36,412 nt of DNA, taken from NCBI GenBank assembly GCA_016214075.1, contig JACRPI010000008.1, positions 1-36,412 of the forward strand, given 5' to 3'. Below the pieces are notes generated by a model. The model did no database searches and was not told where the DNA came from. It saw only the letters and a program-made list of their open reading frames with translations. Source of the DNA: Candidatus Woesearchaeota archaeon (GTDB taxonomy: Archaea > Nanobdellota > Nanobdellia > Woesearchaeales > DSVV01). The translations under genes and the position numbers were made by a program. Below, piece after piece: positions 1 through 8,560 of the stretch; position 1 is the first letter of the stretch; each line of letters starts with the position of its first letter.

Positions 1-47
1 AGTTCATCCGGAATTCTCCAACCATCATCTCTAACAACTAATCCCAT
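1..47 (-). CDS. IS5-family-like transposase, N-terminal fragment (cut by window edge)
   Basis: Only 15 codons are present, encoding MGLVVRDDGWRIPDE. The DDGWRIPDxLW signature is typical of the N-terminus of many IS5-family DDE transposases (established family knowledge, recalled rather than searched). The start is placed at the ATG preceded by an AGAGGTGA ribosome binding site. An in-frame upstream ATG at position 80 would add 11 residues. The catalytic DDE residues lie outside the window, so activity cannot be judged. An identical fragment sits at the other end of the window. Confidence 0.7.
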   Translation of the reverse strand, partial: MGLVVRDDGWRIPDE

Positions 48-136
48 CGGGTCACCTCTTCTCATTCTCACGTGACCCATTCCCTAATATCTATTCAATG
101 AGAAAGCTACTATTTATTCCTTTCGGGATAGGCTCT
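1..136 (-). mobile_element. End of an IS5-family-like insertion sequence, left copy
   Basis: Positions 2-136 are a perfect reverse complement of 36278-36412 (135 bp). The sequence carries the beginning of a transposase reading frame that runs off the window edge, so this is the 5' end of an insertion sequence. The IS terminus reads GAGCCTATCCCGAAAGG. The flanking bases give TTA here and TAA at the other copy, which fits the 3-bp TNA target of the IS1031/IS427-like part of the IS5 family. That family link is from memory of the ends and transposase start. The terminal A is shared between the target and the 135-bp identity. The insertion interrupts the membrane protein at 110-511. Confidence 0.8.
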
Positions 137-511
137 AAGAAGTTTTAGAAAAGGGTATAGTAAAAGAGATCCAGCAAAAAAATATCCATGGCTTATATCA
201 AATTCAACTATCAGAAAAGACAATAAAAAAGTAAGTGGTGCAAAGAGATTAAGAAGAACAGCAATGCGAAGAATATAAGGGTATCTTTTAATGACCATAA
301 ACAGAGACAAAAATATATTATAAAGTACTATAATTCCAAGAAGTATGCCCTCAAAAATTATTGTCCATGAAGGAGGGCTAATCACTAAAGAATCTGTTAA
401 AACCATTCTAAAGAGAAAAATAATCTGAAAAGAAATTCCTAAGACAAAGAAAAGGAGGAGACTAAACGTTCGCGTGGAATCTTTTATTTGATGTTGCCAT
501 TGTGCTTTCAT
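110..511 (-). pseudogene. Four-helix membrane protein truncated at its C-terminus by the IS
   Basis: The 133-residue protein has about four hydrophobic helices (roughly residues 15-35, 47-70, 78-100 and 105-125). No family was recognised. Its last residues (AYPERNK) and its TAG stop come from the insertion sequence, because the host reading frame ends near position 137. The native protein was therefore longer. A TATA-like stretch at 530-540 is centred about 26 nt before the ATG at 511, so the mRNA is probably leaderless. It diverges from the helicase at 622. The truncated product may still be made, since most of the membrane part is intact. Confidence 0.55.
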
Positions 512-621
512 AACCTTGTATTCTCTTAAGAATATAAAAAAGTATTCTTATCAAAAGCTGTAGTGTTCATAACCTACTCCCAACAACAACACATTTAAAC
601 GAACCGTTCTTGTCCAGAATA

Positions 622-2499
622 ATGACAGAAATTCCAGAAATTCTTTTTCCGCATGAAGAAGTCCGTCCCATCCAGAAAGACGTCATTGCGGACATAAAAG
701 CGGCAGTGGAAAATAAAGAGCACATTTTGCTCCACGCCCCAACAGGACTTGGAAAATCCGCGGCAGCGCTCTCAGCAACACTTCCCCATGCGCTAAAAAA
801 TAATCTCACAGTTTTCTTTCTCACCAGCAGACACACCCAACATGAAATCGCGATCCGAACGCTGCAGGAAATAAAAGAAAAATACAACATCAAACTAATA
901 GTCGCAGATATAATCGGAAAAAAATGGATGTGCCTTTTCCCTGGCATTGAAGAACTCACTTCTGGAGAGTTCACCGAGTTTTGCAAAGCAACAGTTGAAG
1001 GAGGCAAGTGCGAGTTTTACACGAATGTCAGAACCAATTTCAAGCTTTCTGTGCAGGGACAAAAGACAGTCGCGGAAGTAAAGCAAAATATTCATCCAAC
1101 AGAAGAAATCATAAACATCTGCAGGCAGGATAGTGTCTGTCCCTACGAAATCACTATGGAAATGGTTAAAGAAGCGGATGTGATTGTGGGAGATTATTCC
1201 TACATTTTCAATCCAATGATCTCCGAAGTTCTTTTCAGAAAAACAGGAAAAACAATGGATAAAGCAATAGTGATTGTCGATGAAGGACATAACCTTCCGT
1301 CACGAGTGAGAAGCAGCGCGTCAATAAAGCTTACCAGCATCATGCTAAAAAATGCAATCAAGGAAGCAAGAAAATATCAGTATACAGAAACCTTAGAGTC
1401 GTTGGTGAATATCCAGAATATCCTCATCAACAGTGCGCATTCATTAGCTGTTGGTCAGCAAAAGTTAATGGCGCGGGAAGATTTTATGCAACAAGTTCAG
1501 ATGTTCAAAGAGTACAAAAAACTCATGGAAGATCTCACATTCATAGCAGAAGCAGTCAGACAATTACAGAAGAAAAGCGCGATAGGTGGAATTGTAAACT
1601 TTTTGAAATGGTGGGAAGGGCAATCAGAAGGGTTTGCAAGAATCCTTGAAATAAATCGTTCACAACAGGAAATCATCATCTCCTTGCATTATAAATGCTT
1701 GGATCCTTCTGTCGTCACAAAACAAATCATCGAGCAGACATACAGCACGATAATCATGTCAGGAACACTCACGCCGACAAACATGTATAGAGACATATTA
1801 GGTTTTGACAAAGAAAATACAACAGAGCATGTCTACGACAGTCCGTTTCCAGAAAAAAATAGAATGTGTCTCGTTGTTCCAAAAACAACAACAAAATTCA
1901 CAGAGCGAAGTGAGCAGCAGTTTAATGCAATAGCGCAGGAGTGCGCGGTCATGACAAACGCGGTGAAAGGTAATTCTATCATCTTCTTTCCAAGCTATGC
2001 GATGCGTGACGCGGTGTACAAATATTTCAGTACAGAATCAAAACGTACACTTTTTTCAGAAGTGCCAAATATGAGCAAAGAAGAGAAAGGAGAGCTTCTG
2101 GAGAAATTCAAGTCTTACAAAGAGATCGGCGCAGTGCTTCTCGGAGCAGTTTCTGGCTCCTATGGAGAAGGAGTGGATTTGCCAGGAGATTTGCTCAAGT
2201 GCGTTATCATTGTGGGTCTTCCGCTCACCACCCCTGATTTAGAAACAAAACAGCTCATTGAATATTTCGAGAATAAGTTCAAGCGCGGTTGGGATTACGG
2301 CTATGTGTTTCCCGCGTTTAATAAAATTCTGCAGAATGCGGGACGCTGTATTCGAAGCGAAACAGATAGGGGAGTTATTGTCTTTATGGACGAGCGCTAT
2401 GGCTGGCCGATGTACAGCAGATGTTTCCCAGAAGATTTGCATGTCGAAATGAGCACAGAACCAGAAGTCGATATTCAGTTATTTTTTGGGAAGAAATAA
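622..2499 (+). CDS. XPD/Rad3-family Fe-S DNA helicase
   Basis: A superfamily 2 5'-3' DNA helicase of the XPD/Rad3/DinG group, acting in DNA repair or unwinding. The 625-residue protein has Walker A APTGLGKS (about residues 39-46) and a cysteine-rich insert (C104, C121, C130, C167, C173) matching the 4Fe-4S domain. The last of these, C173, lies in the VCPYE motif typical of XPD. Motif II reads DEGH (220-223) where XPD usually has DEAH. The C-terminal helicase motifs GSYGEGVDLPG and QNAGRCIRSETDRG are present. The ATG at 622 is preferred to a TTG at 610 because a TTTAAAC box at 594-600 is centred 26 nt upstream, giving a leaderless transcript. Length is normal for archaeal XPD, and the gene stands alone. 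Confidence 0.93.
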   Translation: MTEIPEILFPHEEVRPIQKDVIADIKAAVENKEHILLHAPTGLGKSAAALSATLPHALKNNLTVFFLTSRHTQHEIAIRTLQEIKEKYNIKLIVADIIGKKWMCLFPGIEELTSGEFTEFCKATVEGGKCEFYTNVRTNFKLSVQGQKTVAEVKQNIHPTEEIINICRQDSVCPYEITMEMVKEADVIVGDYSYIFNPMISEVLFRKTGKTMDKAIVIVDEGHNLPSRVRSSASIKLTSIMLKNAIKEARKYQYTETLESLVNIQNILINSAHSLAVGQQKLMAREDFMQQVQMFKEYKKLMEDLTFIAEAVRQLQKKSAIGGIVNFLKWWEGQSEGFARILEINRSQQEIIISLHYKCLDPSVVTKQIIEQTYSTIIMSGTLTPTNMYRDILGFDKENTTEHVYDSPFPEKNRMCLVVPKTTTKFTERSEQQFNAIAQECAVMTNAVKGNSIIFFPSYAMRDAVYKYFSTESKRTLFSEVPNMSKEEKGELLEKFKSYKEIGAVLLGAVSGSYGEGVDLPGDLLKCVIIVGLPLTTPDLETKQLIEYFENKFKRGWDYGYVFPAFNKILQNAGRCIRSETDRGVIVFMDERYGWPMYSRCFPEDLHVEMSTEPEVDIQLFFGKK

Positions 2500-2955
2500 T
2501 TAAAGCGCTAAATACACAACAATCGCAGAAGCAATTCCAATTAATGTGCCAACAAAAACTTCTATAGGCTGATGTCCTAATGATTGATGCATCTTACGAG
2601 AAATAGCAATGTGAAATTTTGTTTTCAAAACAGTGATCACGTTAGTAAGCACTTTACTTTCTTCACCAACAGTTCGGCGAACTCCAACTGCGTCGCGAAT
2701 AACAATAGCGGCGAAAACAAATGAAACAAAGAATAATGGGCTAAACCCTTCAGTGAGAAGCAATATCACAACAAGGGATACAACAATTGCTGCGTGTGCG
2801 CTAGGCATACTGCCGGTCACAAACAAATCTTCCCAAATAAATTTCTGCCTTTGTTTGAAAACGAGCAATACTATTTTGACACCTTGCGCTGCGATAACTG
2901 CAACGATAATTGCCCAGAAAACAGGGCTTGCGAAAAGATCGTAGAAATTTATCAT
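2500..2955 (-). CDS. Divergent PAP2-family (DUF212/YuiD-like) membrane protein
   Basis: The 151-residue integral membrane protein matches the DUF212 pattern: GSMPSAHAA near residue 48, RDAVGVRR near 88 and GHQPIEVFVGTLIG near 127. These correspond to the phosphatase-like signature blocks of the acid phosphatase/haloperoxidase-related family, whose exact substrate is unknown (possibly a lipid phosphate). Four to five hydrophobic helices are visible. Its start follows the stop of the upstream surface-protein gene by 1 nt, so the two are cotranscribed. It converges on the helicase gene with no gap: the two stop codons are adjacent. Confidence 0.85.
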   Translation of the reverse strand: MINFYDLFASPVFWAIIVAVIAAQGVKIVLLVFKQRQKFIWEDLFVTGSMPSAHAAIVVSLVVILLLTEGFSPLFFVSFVFAAIVIRDAVGVRRTVGEESKVLTNVITVLKTKFHIAISRKMHQSLGHQPIEVFVGTLIGIASAIVVYLAL

Positions 2956-2956
2956 T

Positions 2957-4162
2957 TTATCCGAGCATCACCAATGCAGTGATGACCCCTTCTCCTCCGC
3001 TGTTTTCTTCCATTGCTTTGCCGATGATTGCGCCTGCGCATTTATTATAATCTGCGCACGCCATAGCGTAGCCAGGAGTTGATGATGTGGTGAGTAAATC
3101 TCCTAAGTGAACAGTTCCAATGACTTTTGTTGGAACAACGCCGGATAACGCAACAGGAACACCTTCTGAAAGACCCATGGTAATGGTAGGGTCGGTGGAA
3201 ATAATTCCAGCTGCAAGTTTATCGTAAGGGGTCGTTGTTTTTCTCACATGATTTGCTGAAGTTGGATCGAGGACAACAACATCTCCCGGTTCAAGATTAT
3301 CTCCAATAAAATGTTCCGCGATGTCGCAGCCAGAACAGCTGCCGACACGTAATGTGCCATCTACTTTTGCATCATCTGGTGTATAAATTCCATAATTATA
3401 ACAACCAATGTATCCTGTATTGCCAGATCCAAAATTATATCCTTTAACACCGCATTCAAGCGAACTTGTGCTTCTGCTGTAACCATAAACGCCTGTTGCA
3501 TCGCTAGTTCCTTCAACGCCGTACGTCTCACCATCACCCCTTACTCCAATAACATCACTATTTCCATAAACTCCATAATAATCTCCGTCACCATAAACAC
3601 CGCCGACATCACCTACAAATTTAGCGCCGTAATGATCAGATGCTGCAACATAAACACCATATGTATCAGCAGATGGAATATACAATCCATAATCTGCACC
3701 GCTTGTATAAAAACCATAATTGGTAGAATATGCTTTTACTCCTATGCCACTTCCTGAAGAGTCATATCCATAGACTGCGGGTGCGCCACCAGTTGCATAG
3801 CCATACACTGCAGCATAACTGGATGAAGTTGCATCACTTTTTCCATAGATTCCTCTCCCTTCTTCAGAATATCCAAAAAGAGCAGTTCCAATGCCTGTGT
3901 TTTTAGAATATAATGAATAGCTGTTTCCTGTCGTAATGTAGACTGGAATATCATTCGAGCCTTCAGTGATATAAAGAGAAGCAGGCGAAGAGAGTCCCGG
4001 GTCACTATCGGTTCCAATAACAACGTTAGCCTCGTTAGAGAAATAATACTCTCCGTCAGCGAAAACCCCCGGGCTGACATCAGCAGCGGTTTGTGTGTAT
4101 GACGCAGCGGTTATGGAAGGAAGAAATAATAATAATGCAAAAATAATTAGTAACTTTTTCAT
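2957..4162 (-). CDS. Secreted GVYG-repeat surface protein with peptidase-G2-like C-terminal domain
   Basis: The 401-residue protein has a clear Sec signal peptide (hydrophobic stretch at 4-19, cleavage near TAA). Residues about 95-265 form a degenerate Gly/Tyr repeat built on YGVYG-type units, which predicts a beta-rich fibrous stalk. The C-terminal 120 residues contain LEPGDVVVLDP, YDKLAAGIISTDPTITMG and GDLLTTSSTPGYAM. This block is widespread in bacterial and archaeal surface or tail-like proteins and is related to the intramolecular-chaperone/peptidase G2-type domain (recalled, moderately sure). An AAAAGAGGTG ribosome binding site precedes the ATG, and a TATA-like box lies at 4198-4209. 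First gene of a two-gene operon with the PAP2-like protein. Confidence 0.7.
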   Translation of the reverse strand: MKKLLIIFALLLFLPSITAASYTQTAADVSPGVFADGEYYFSNEANVVIGTDSDPGLSSPASLYITEGSNDIPVYITTGNSYSLYSKNTGIGTALFGYSEEGRGIYGKSDATSSSYAAVYGYATGGAPAVYGYDSSGSGIGVKAYSTNYGFYTSGADYGLYIPSADTYGVYVAASDHYGAKFVGDVGGVYGDGDYYGVYGNSDVIGVRGDGETYGVEGTSDATGVYGYSRSTSSLECGVKGYNFGSGNTGYIGCYNYGIYTPDDAKVDGTLRVGSCSGCDIAEHFIGDNLEPGDVVVLDPTSANHVRKTTTPYDKLAAGIISTDPTITMGLSEGVPVALSGVVPTKVIGTVHLGDLLTTSSTPGYAMACADYNKCAGAIIGKAMEENSGGEGVITALVMLG

Positions 4163-4243
4163 AAAAACACCTCTTTTTTGTTTTTCTTAGTTTTCCTGTA
4201 TTTATACATTTCGAATATGGTTTTTTCAGCAGAAACTTTATAT

Positions 4244-4306
4244 ACTAAAGGTGAATGCTTATTCACTAAAGATGAATGTTTATTTCCAAAAGGTGAATAT
4301 ATGCTT
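4244..4306 (+). repeat. Three tandem 21-bp repeats spanning the start of the wHTH-nucleotidyltransferase gene
   Basis: Three head-to-tail units of 21 bp (4244-4264, 4265-4285, 4286-4306) share the core AAAGGTGAATG (AAAGATGAATG in unit 2). The first two differ at only a few positions and the third is more diverged. The period equals two helical turns. They begin immediately after a TTTATATA box (4237-4244) and end across the ATG at 4301, so they cover the expected transcription start and the leader. Unit 3 supplies the actual ribosome binding site (AAGGTGA), and unit 1 carries a near-identical decoy (AAGGTGAATG). A likely use is as an autoregulatory operator for the encoded winged-helix protein. 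Confidence 0.7.
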
Positions 4307-4888
4307 TTTACAGAAAATGAGAGAAAAGTGCTCAAAATCATTGGGACAAGTGGCGGAAATTTATCTATAAATGGTCTGAGCAATGAAGTTAATATCTCTG
4401 CAGGAAGCGCGTATAAAGTTCTTACTAAATTTGAAAAAGAGGAAATTATTACTCCTCATCCTTTTTCAAACATTGTAACCTATCAATTTAATTTTGAAAA
4501 TGAGAAAACAAAGCCCCTTCTTCAACTTGTTTATACTCCTGATAAACTAGAGGGGAAAATAAAAAGACGAGCGGAAGAATTTCTTGCTCTCAAAAAGCTC
4601 ACATCCCTCTGTATTTTTTTTGGATCTTATATTACTTCAAAAGCAAAACCATCTGATTTGGATGTTCTTTTTGTTATTGAAAAAGAGAACTATAACACAT
4701 TCAAACAAGCGCTTGCAAAGGCTCAGGATATAACTCCTGTGAAAATACATGATATTGTACAAACACAAAGTGACCTTATTCAGAATTTGAAAAAACATGA
4801 CCCTATTGTTGTTAGTGCGATCCAGACGGGCATTGTTCTTTGGGGCTATGAAACGCTTGTTCAGGTGATTAAGGATGCAAATCAATGA
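4301..4888 (+). CDS. Winged-helix protein fused to a minimal nucleotidyltransferase (MNT) domain
   Basis: The 195-residue protein begins with a winged helix-turn-helix (about 5-55). A Pol-beta-like minimal nucleotidyltransferase follows, with the signature GSYITSKAKPSDLD (G107-S109, D119, D121) expected to bind Mg-NTP. It overlaps the downstream HEPN gene by 14 bp, the standard MNT/HEPN pairing. In known pairs the MNT protein neutralises the HEPN protein, in some cases by nucleotidylating it. The fused DNA-binding domain suggests that this antitoxin-like protein also represses its own promoter through the 21-bp repeats. The ATG at 4301 is chosen over an upstream ATG at 4178 because of its AAGGTGA site and because the upstream reading is only the translated repeats. 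Confidence 0.78.
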   Translation: MLFTENERKVLKIIGTSGGNLSINGLSNEVNISAGSAYKVLTKFEKEEIITPHPFSNIVTYQFNFENEKTKPLLQLVYTPDKLEGKIKRRAEEFLALKKLTSLCIFFGSYITSKAKPSDLDVLFVIEKENYNTFKQALAKAQDITPVKIHDIVQTQSDLIQNLKKHDPIVVSAIQTGIVLWGYETLVQVIKDANQ

Positions 4889-5390
4889 TAAACTTAAGAA
4901 ATGTTTAGATGAAGGGAAGCGAAAAGGAGAAAGACATAAAGGATTGCAGAAAGTCCTCCCCAATGAAAAGCGTATGCAGGAGCATTTGTCAAAAGCAAAT
5001 CATATTTTTGGAGGAATAACTGCGTTTAGAGAATTAGGGTATGGTGACTTTTCCGCAAGCGCTGCGTTTTATACTCTTTATCATGGCTTGCTTGCTCTTC
5101 TTGCGCAAAGAGGCTATGAATCTAGAAATCAATCATGTACATTTGCGCTTGTCGAAGAATGGATAAAAAATAACGAAATTACTTTCCTAACAGGCAATGA
5201 TATCAAAGAAATTTTTGATAGGGAAGTGACAGAAAATCTTGAGCAAAGCAGTAAAATTGTGGATGTTCGTGAACGAATGCAATATGGAACAAAAACAGAT
5301 TTGAGTGATATGGAATTTGAACTTCTTAAAAAAAGAACAAAAGAGTTATTTGACAAGATCAAACAAGAAGTAGAGAAGAATATTAAATGA
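4875..5390 (+). CDS. HEPN-domain protein, partner of the MNT protein
   Basis: The 171-residue, largely helical protein resembles the HEPN fold: a four-helix core with the ASAAFYTLYHGLLALL helix near residue 61 and an ERMQYGTKTDLSD segment near 133. The last matches the Yg-t-d-s pattern of MNT-associated HEPN proteins. The catalytic R-x(4-6)-H motif of RNase-active HEPN toxins is not visible where expected; the sequence is RERMQYG, without a histidine. It may therefore be a non-nuclease HEPN or use another site. Translation is coupled to the upstream gene (14-bp overlap), with AGGTGA 6 nt before the ATG. No gene follows on this strand for about 85 bp. Confidence 0.7.
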   Translation: MQINDKLKKCLDEGKRKGERHKGLQKVLPNEKRMQEHLSKANHIFGGITAFRELGYGDFSASAAFYTLYHGLLALLAQRGYESRNQSCTFALVEEWIKNNEITFLTGNDIKEIFDREVTENLEQSSKIVDVRERMQYGTKTDLSDMEFELLKKRTKELFDKIKQEVEKNIK

Positions 5391-5474
5391 AACGATCACT
5401 TTCCTGAGTTGGAAAGGCGGTTTCTCTGGAATTCTTTCCAAAACTTTAAATAGCTCTTTCTCTGAGAAAAAGGC

Positions 5475-6932
5475 ATGCGCAAAGGAATAGCGAAGCAGCA
5501 TAAGGAGATAGTGGACTATATTGTTCGCCAGCGAAAGGCAGGGCATCTTGATGGAAAGATTCGAACAAAGATGGAAATTCACGGGCATACACCTGAAAAT
5601 CTGAATCTGTATTTTCAGCTTGCTGACGAGCATCTGCAATCAAGCAAAGTGATGCAGTCTGTCTTTTCTGTTCTTCTTGTTGCTCTTGTTCTTGGCGCGC
5701 TCCTAGTGACTGCGCAGAGCACAGGCATGACTGCAGCTGTTGCAACAACATTGACAGGTGCGCCAACGTGGAGTTGGAGCTGGAGCGGGTTTGGCGGTTC
5801 ATACGATTGTGGTGACGATTATCCCGCGGACGCTGATGATGTAATGGATTTGTCTGATTGCGTTGCTGATGAAGATGAGACATCAGATTATCTTTTTTGT
5901 TATGTGAATAATTCAGTAACGTCTGATGAAATATCTCCAGATGGTTCAAATGATGATTGGTATTCAACGAATGTGGATGAGGATATTTCTTCTGTTTCAA
6001 GTATTGATACTGTTGCGTTGTTAGAGAGCGCGTATATTTTTCCTTGGTCTGCTGCGACAGAGAGTTATGACAATGTGGATTGCTTTAGTTGGGAGCATGG
6101 CATGACGAGAACAGAAGATTGGCATTCATGTAACGCGACGGCGTCTGCGGATATTGAGCCACCAAATCTCGTGTTTTATTACACAGACGCGGCAGATGAA
6201 GAGAATGTTTCTTATGGTGGAGTTTCAACAGAATTATCGTTGAATAGTTCGTATTATTTGTGTCTTGATGAGTTGGAGTGTACGACAGAAACATCTGCAT
6301 GTTCAGATGGTTCATATTGTGTTGGACGATTGGATGATGAGGATGGCAGTAGTTGGTATCCTTGCGATACAACTCTTGATGCGGATTATTATAGGTGTTG
6401 TACTGGTGGCTGTGACGCGAAGGAGATGGTTTGTGGGGAGTATGTTGGTTCCGATACACGTTCAGCAGTAGAGTTTGATGAATGTTCTTCAGATGGAACT
6501 TCAGGGTGTTGTTCTGAAGCAACAGATTGCGTGTATGATGGGGAGTGCTATAGTGAAGAGGAGACAATTGAGTATCTTTCAGGATCATTTGGAGTGTGTG
6601 TGGGGAGCGGTCCTTGTATCGAAGGCACTGCTGAGATCTTGACTTTTGTTTGTTCTGATGAACATTGGTGTCCAGAAGGGTTTGAGTATTCTTCAAGAAC
6701 TCAAACTTGTACACCAACACAAGCAGCATGTTATGATGCAAGTAATGCTGATTATTGCAATTACATTTTTGGAACTGATGATGCAGATGATTGGGAAGCG
6801 GATACAGATGGAGTACAAGCAGGATGTATTCAACCAGATGGAGACGCTGTCGTCTACAATGAATCATGTATTTATTCAGGAACATACGGTGGAGTAGATT
6901 ACTACTTCTACCAAGACATTACATGGTACTAA
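5475..6932 (+). CDS. Membrane-anchored, acidic cysteine-rich surface protein
   Basis: The 485-residue protein has a charged cytoplasmic N-terminal region (1-58, rich in Arg, Lys and His), one transmembrane helix (61-80) and a long acidic ectodomain with about 30 cysteines, many as CC or CxxxC. Disulphide-stabilised repeats outside the cell are therefore likely. No family was recognised. The N-terminal region resembles a small helical domain and may recruit a cytoplasmic partner. A TTTAAATA box (5445-5452) is centred 26 nt before the ATG, so the message is probably leaderless. The protein at 15517-16995 has a similar composition, suggesting a shared surface role. Confidence 0.7.
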   Translation: MRKGIAKQHKEIVDYIVRQRKAGHLDGKIRTKMEIHGHTPENLNLYFQLADEHLQSSKVMQSVFSVLLVALVLGALLVTAQSTGMTAAVATTLTGAPTWSWSWSGFGGSYDCGDDYPADADDVMDLSDCVADEDETSDYLFCYVNNSVTSDEISPDGSNDDWYSTNVDEDISSVSSIDTVALLESAYIFPWSAATESYDNVDCFSWEHGMTRTEDWHSCNATASADIEPPNLVFYYTDAADEENVSYGGVSTELSLNSSYYLCLDELECTTETSACSDGSYCVGRLDDEDGSSWYPCDTTLDADYYRCCTGGCDAKEMVCGEYVGSDTRSAVEFDECSSDGTSGCCSEATDCVYDGECYSEEETIEYLSGSFGVCVGSGPCIEGTAEILTFVCSDEHWCPEGFEYSSRTQTCTPTQAACYDASNADYCNYIFGTDDADDWEADTDGVQAGCIQPDGDAVVYNESCIYSGTYGGVDYYFYQDITWY

Positions 6933-6950
6933 AAGAGGTGTTATTCGATA

Positions 6951-7289
6951 ATGAAATTCTTCTGGACAATAGAAAAAATAGAACTATTCGTAAAAATCTA
7001 TAAAGAACTGGCAAAACAAGATCCGAAGCGGAGAAAAGAATTTGAAGAAAAGGCAAAAGCACTTGTCGTCTTGATTGCAATTTTAAAACAAATTCCAGAA
7101 AACAGAAGATCTATGGGAATGTTAGCAGGGTTTCTATCTCAAGTGAATGAAGAAGTAAACCCACCTAAGAAATGGTTTTCTTTCTCTAACAATAAAAGTC
7201 CGATTCCTCTTTCAGTTTTTACAGATAAAATAACGTTATTCCAACAATTTAAAGAACAATTAGAAATCCAAGGAATAGCTGCAAAATAA
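6951..7289 (+). CDS. Small hypothetical helical protein
   Basis: The 112-residue protein is rich in Lys, Glu, Phe and Ile and predicted mostly helical, with no signal peptide or membrane helix. No family was recognised. It follows the cysteine-rich surface protein by 18 bp, with an AGAGGTG ribosome binding site in the gap, so the two are likely cotranscribed. It is convergent with the secreted protein at 7290-8501, and the two stop codons abut. Confidence 0.65.
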   Translation: MKFFWTIEKIELFVKIYKELAKQDPKRRKEFEEKAKALVVLIAILKQIPENRRSMGMLAGFLSQVNEEVNPPKKWFSFSNNKSPIPLSVFTDKITLFQQFKEQLEIQGIAAK

Positions 7290-8501
7290 TTAGTTTGCCT
7301 TATCTAACTGCTTTGCAGTTACACTACTGTTCTCTACAACATAATCCAACGCAACTTTTCTTGTTGGTGCTTGGTACGCGTCAAAATACAATTGAACATA
7401 CGCTTCAAGCGCTCTTTCTCCGGAAAGTGTTTGTGTGTTTTGAAGTGCGATAACATCCCACAATCCGCCGCCTTGATTCGTAAGATCATAAACTTCTTGT
7501 GGAATTGCTTGAAGAACACCACGAATAACTTCTTTGTCAGAAATACTCTCTTTAGGATCTCCTTTGATATTGTTGCTTGCAACTTCGTCTCGCGCGACAT
7601 CCTCTCTCATAAACGCAAACTCTAGTGGAGGAGAAGCTAAAAGGACAGCACCTTTATTTGTTGTTAATGTGAAGCGAACACCTGCTGTCGCGGTTTTTCT
7701 GCTCACTTCTTCAGTATAAGTAAAAGGTGCGGTCATTGTGTCTGAGGTAAACATAGAAGTTGCTTGCAGTTCTTCTTGCGCTGCTTGGCAATCATGACTT
7801 GCCGCGTCCGCGGCGCTTACTCTTGAAGAAGCGTCAACTGTTTTTGCAAGACCAAACGCGATACCAAGAAGATCAGTGCCTCCACTTGAGCTTGCCGCGT
7901 TGATTGCTCCTGCAAATCCATTAAATCCTTGAACACCTGCGCCTCGCGCAGCGTCTCTTCGCGCAAAATAATCTGCGCATTCAATGTCAACGGTCTGTTG
8001 CAGTGCTGCGTATTCTCCATTGAATGTTTTCATTGTTCCTGTTGGCACAAGAATAGTATATCTCTGTGATTTTGTTTTTTCATCAACTTCTATTGTTCGT
8101 ACATCAACGGTGAGCGTATATGCGCCACCAGAAGGAACTACTTCTATTCCAAGTTTATATCCTTTATCGAGAAGTGCGTACTGAAGATATTCTCCTCTTC
8201 CACTTTGAGTTTGATCAGTGACACGAATGTTAATTTGATACGTATCTACGTAATCTCGAAGTGCAGTAGTTGTTGCAGTTAGTCGTGGTTTAAGTTCATC
8301 ACGAAAAGCTGTTCCTGCAATTTCCTGTGCTTCTAAAAGTTGGAGAAGTGCATTTCCGGGAAGATTTCGAGAAGAGTACGAATCTGCTGTTTTGATCTTT
8401 TCTTTTACTGCTAACATTTCTTGAACAGAAAGTGTTGGTTCGGCAGCATACGCTGCTGTTGCAATTGTTGCCCCAATAAGTAACGAATATGCCGATCTCA
8501 T
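7290..8501 (-). CDS. Secreted or periplasm-like protein of unknown function
   Basis: The 403-residue protein has a signal peptide (hydrophobic 5-18, cleavage near AYAAEP) and no later membrane segments. The mature part alternates helices and strands and contains two adjacent Ala/Gly-rich segments (near 190-230). No family was recognised. It is divergent from the lipoprotein-like gene at 8561. The 59-bp gap holds overlapping TATA boxes for both, with CTATATAAA on the minus strand centred about 26 nt upstream of this ATG. The two genes probably share regulation and perhaps a surface complex. Confidence 0.65.
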   Translation of the reverse strand: MRSAYSLLIGATIATAAYAAEPTLSVQEMLAVKEKIKTADSYSSRNLPGNALLQLLEAQEIAGTAFRDELKPRLTATTTALRDYVDTYQINIRVTDQTQSGRGEYLQYALLDKGYKLGIEVVPSGGAYTLTVDVRTIEVDEKTKSQRYTILVPTGTMKTFNGEYAALQQTVDIECADYFARRDAARGAGVQGFNGFAGAINAASSSGGTDLLGIAFGLAKTVDASSRVSAADAASHDCQAAQEELQATSMFTSDTMTAPFTYTEEVSRKTATAGVRFTLTTNKGAVLLASPPLEFAFMREDVARDEVASNNIKGDPKESISDKEVIRGVLQAIPQEVYDLTNQGGGLWDVIALQNTQTLSGERALEAYVQLYFDAYQAPTRKVALDYVVENSSVTAKQLDKAN

Positions 8502-8514
8502 AAAAACAAAGAAA

Positions 8515-8535
8515 CCTTTATAAGTTTATATAGTT
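8515..8535. promoter_or_regulatory. Shared divergent promoter with overlapping TATA boxes
   Basis: The stretch CTTTATAAGTTTATATAG reads as a TATA box in both directions. It sits about 26 nt from the minus-strand start at 8501 and about 30 nt from the plus-strand start at 8561. One TBP-binding region therefore probably serves both secreted-protein genes, with very short or no leaders. Confidence 0.55.
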
Positions 8536-8560
8536 TTCTCCCTAAATAGTAATAACTGTG

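Noticed and set aside
4178-4300. Longer N-terminus of the wHTH-nucleotidyltransferase
   Set aside because: The extra residues are only the translated 21-bp repeats, and the TATA box lies inside that extension.
5446-6000. 184-residue minus-strand open frame
   Set aside because: It overlaps the N-terminal part and membrane helix of the better-supported plus-strand gene, and its His/Gln/Asn-rich composition is non-protein-like.
6085-6885. 266-residue antisense open frame (minus strand)
   Set aside because: It is a shadow of the Asp/Cys-rich surface protein: its His/Asn/Gln-rich translation is what such codons give on the opposite strand. It has no ribosome site or promoter.
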